From: Brevundimonas sp.
Lineage (GTDB): Bacteria > Pseudomonadota > Alphaproteobacteria > Caulobacterales > Caulobacteraceae
NCBI GenBank assembly: GCA_030693575.1
Contig: JAUYAG010000023.1
Coordinates: 1 to 53,818 of the forward strand
Direction of reading: 5' to 3'
DNA: 53,818 bases
The translations under genes were made by a program, and so were the position numbers. The stretch's first letter is position 1. Each line of letters starts with the position of its first letter. Positions 52,820-53,818 of this stretch are shown one piece after another. The notes beneath the pieces were generated by a model. That model had not been told where the DNA came from, made no database searches, and saw only the letters and a list, made by a program, of their open reading frames with translations.

Positions 52820-53818
<999 letters not shown>

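Overview
The window is 53.8 kb of GC-rich DNA with dense, mostly overlapping operons. Its gene families fit an alphaproteobacterium, most likely Caulobacterales and Brevundimonas-like: DUF2849 and DUF934 beside the sulfite reductase, a CysN-CysC fusion, a large TonB receptor with the DEVIVTG-type box, an alphaproteobacterial malic enzyme and IS5/IS427-type elements. The genus is inferred from gene style only; there is no rRNA gene in the window.

Layout. 1-925: the end of one IS5-family element, inserted at CTAG into a LysR gene that also carries a frameshift. 1.37-12.6 kb: sulfate assimilation to cysteine (cysD-cysNC, a frameshifted fpr, a LysR regulator, then cysG-DUF2849-cysI-DUF934/cysH-cysK-tauE). 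12.6-16.7 kb: a threonine operon, ACT-less aspartokinase/homoserine dehydrogenase-thrB-thrC, behind an apparent Thr-codon attenuator. 17.2-19.6 kb: a SAM-I riboswitch with an RBS-masking stem, then metX-metB. 19.6-29.8 kb: a nine-gene ilvD-ilvC-ilvG-ilvM-leuA-ilvE-leuC-leuD-leuB operon behind an Ile/Leu/Val attenuator. 30.1-32.5 kb: proB-proA. Together these genes form a nearly continuous 31-kb amino acid prototrophy block. Sulfide made by CysI feeds CysK, homoserine feeds both threonine and methionine, and the pyruvate/ketobutyrate branch feeds Ile, Val and Leu. asd, ilvA, cysE and proC are not here.

32.5-48.5 kb looks catabolic and scavenging: a TonB receptor, a complete oligopeptide ABC transporter, a LysR regulator, an asparaginase of the Rhizobium type, a class V aminotransferase-fold enzyme, an exported alpha/beta hydrolase, an exported M20 peptidase and aspartase. 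The common theme is uptake and breakdown of peptides or Asn/Asp derivatives to fumarate. 48.7-51.8 kb holds two small divergent regulator modules: TetR with a membrane methyltransferase, and MerR with two small Cys-containing membrane proteins. 51.88-52.73 kb is a complete but mutated IS5-family element, 92 bp upstream of an NADP-malic enzyme gene that runs off the window.

The most unusual points are the stacked RNA-level controls (two attenuators and a SAM-I riboswitch) combined with biosynthetic enzymes that have lost their allosteric domains (aspartokinase/HSD without ACT, LeuA without its regulatory domain). This suggests control has moved from protein feedback to leader RNAs.
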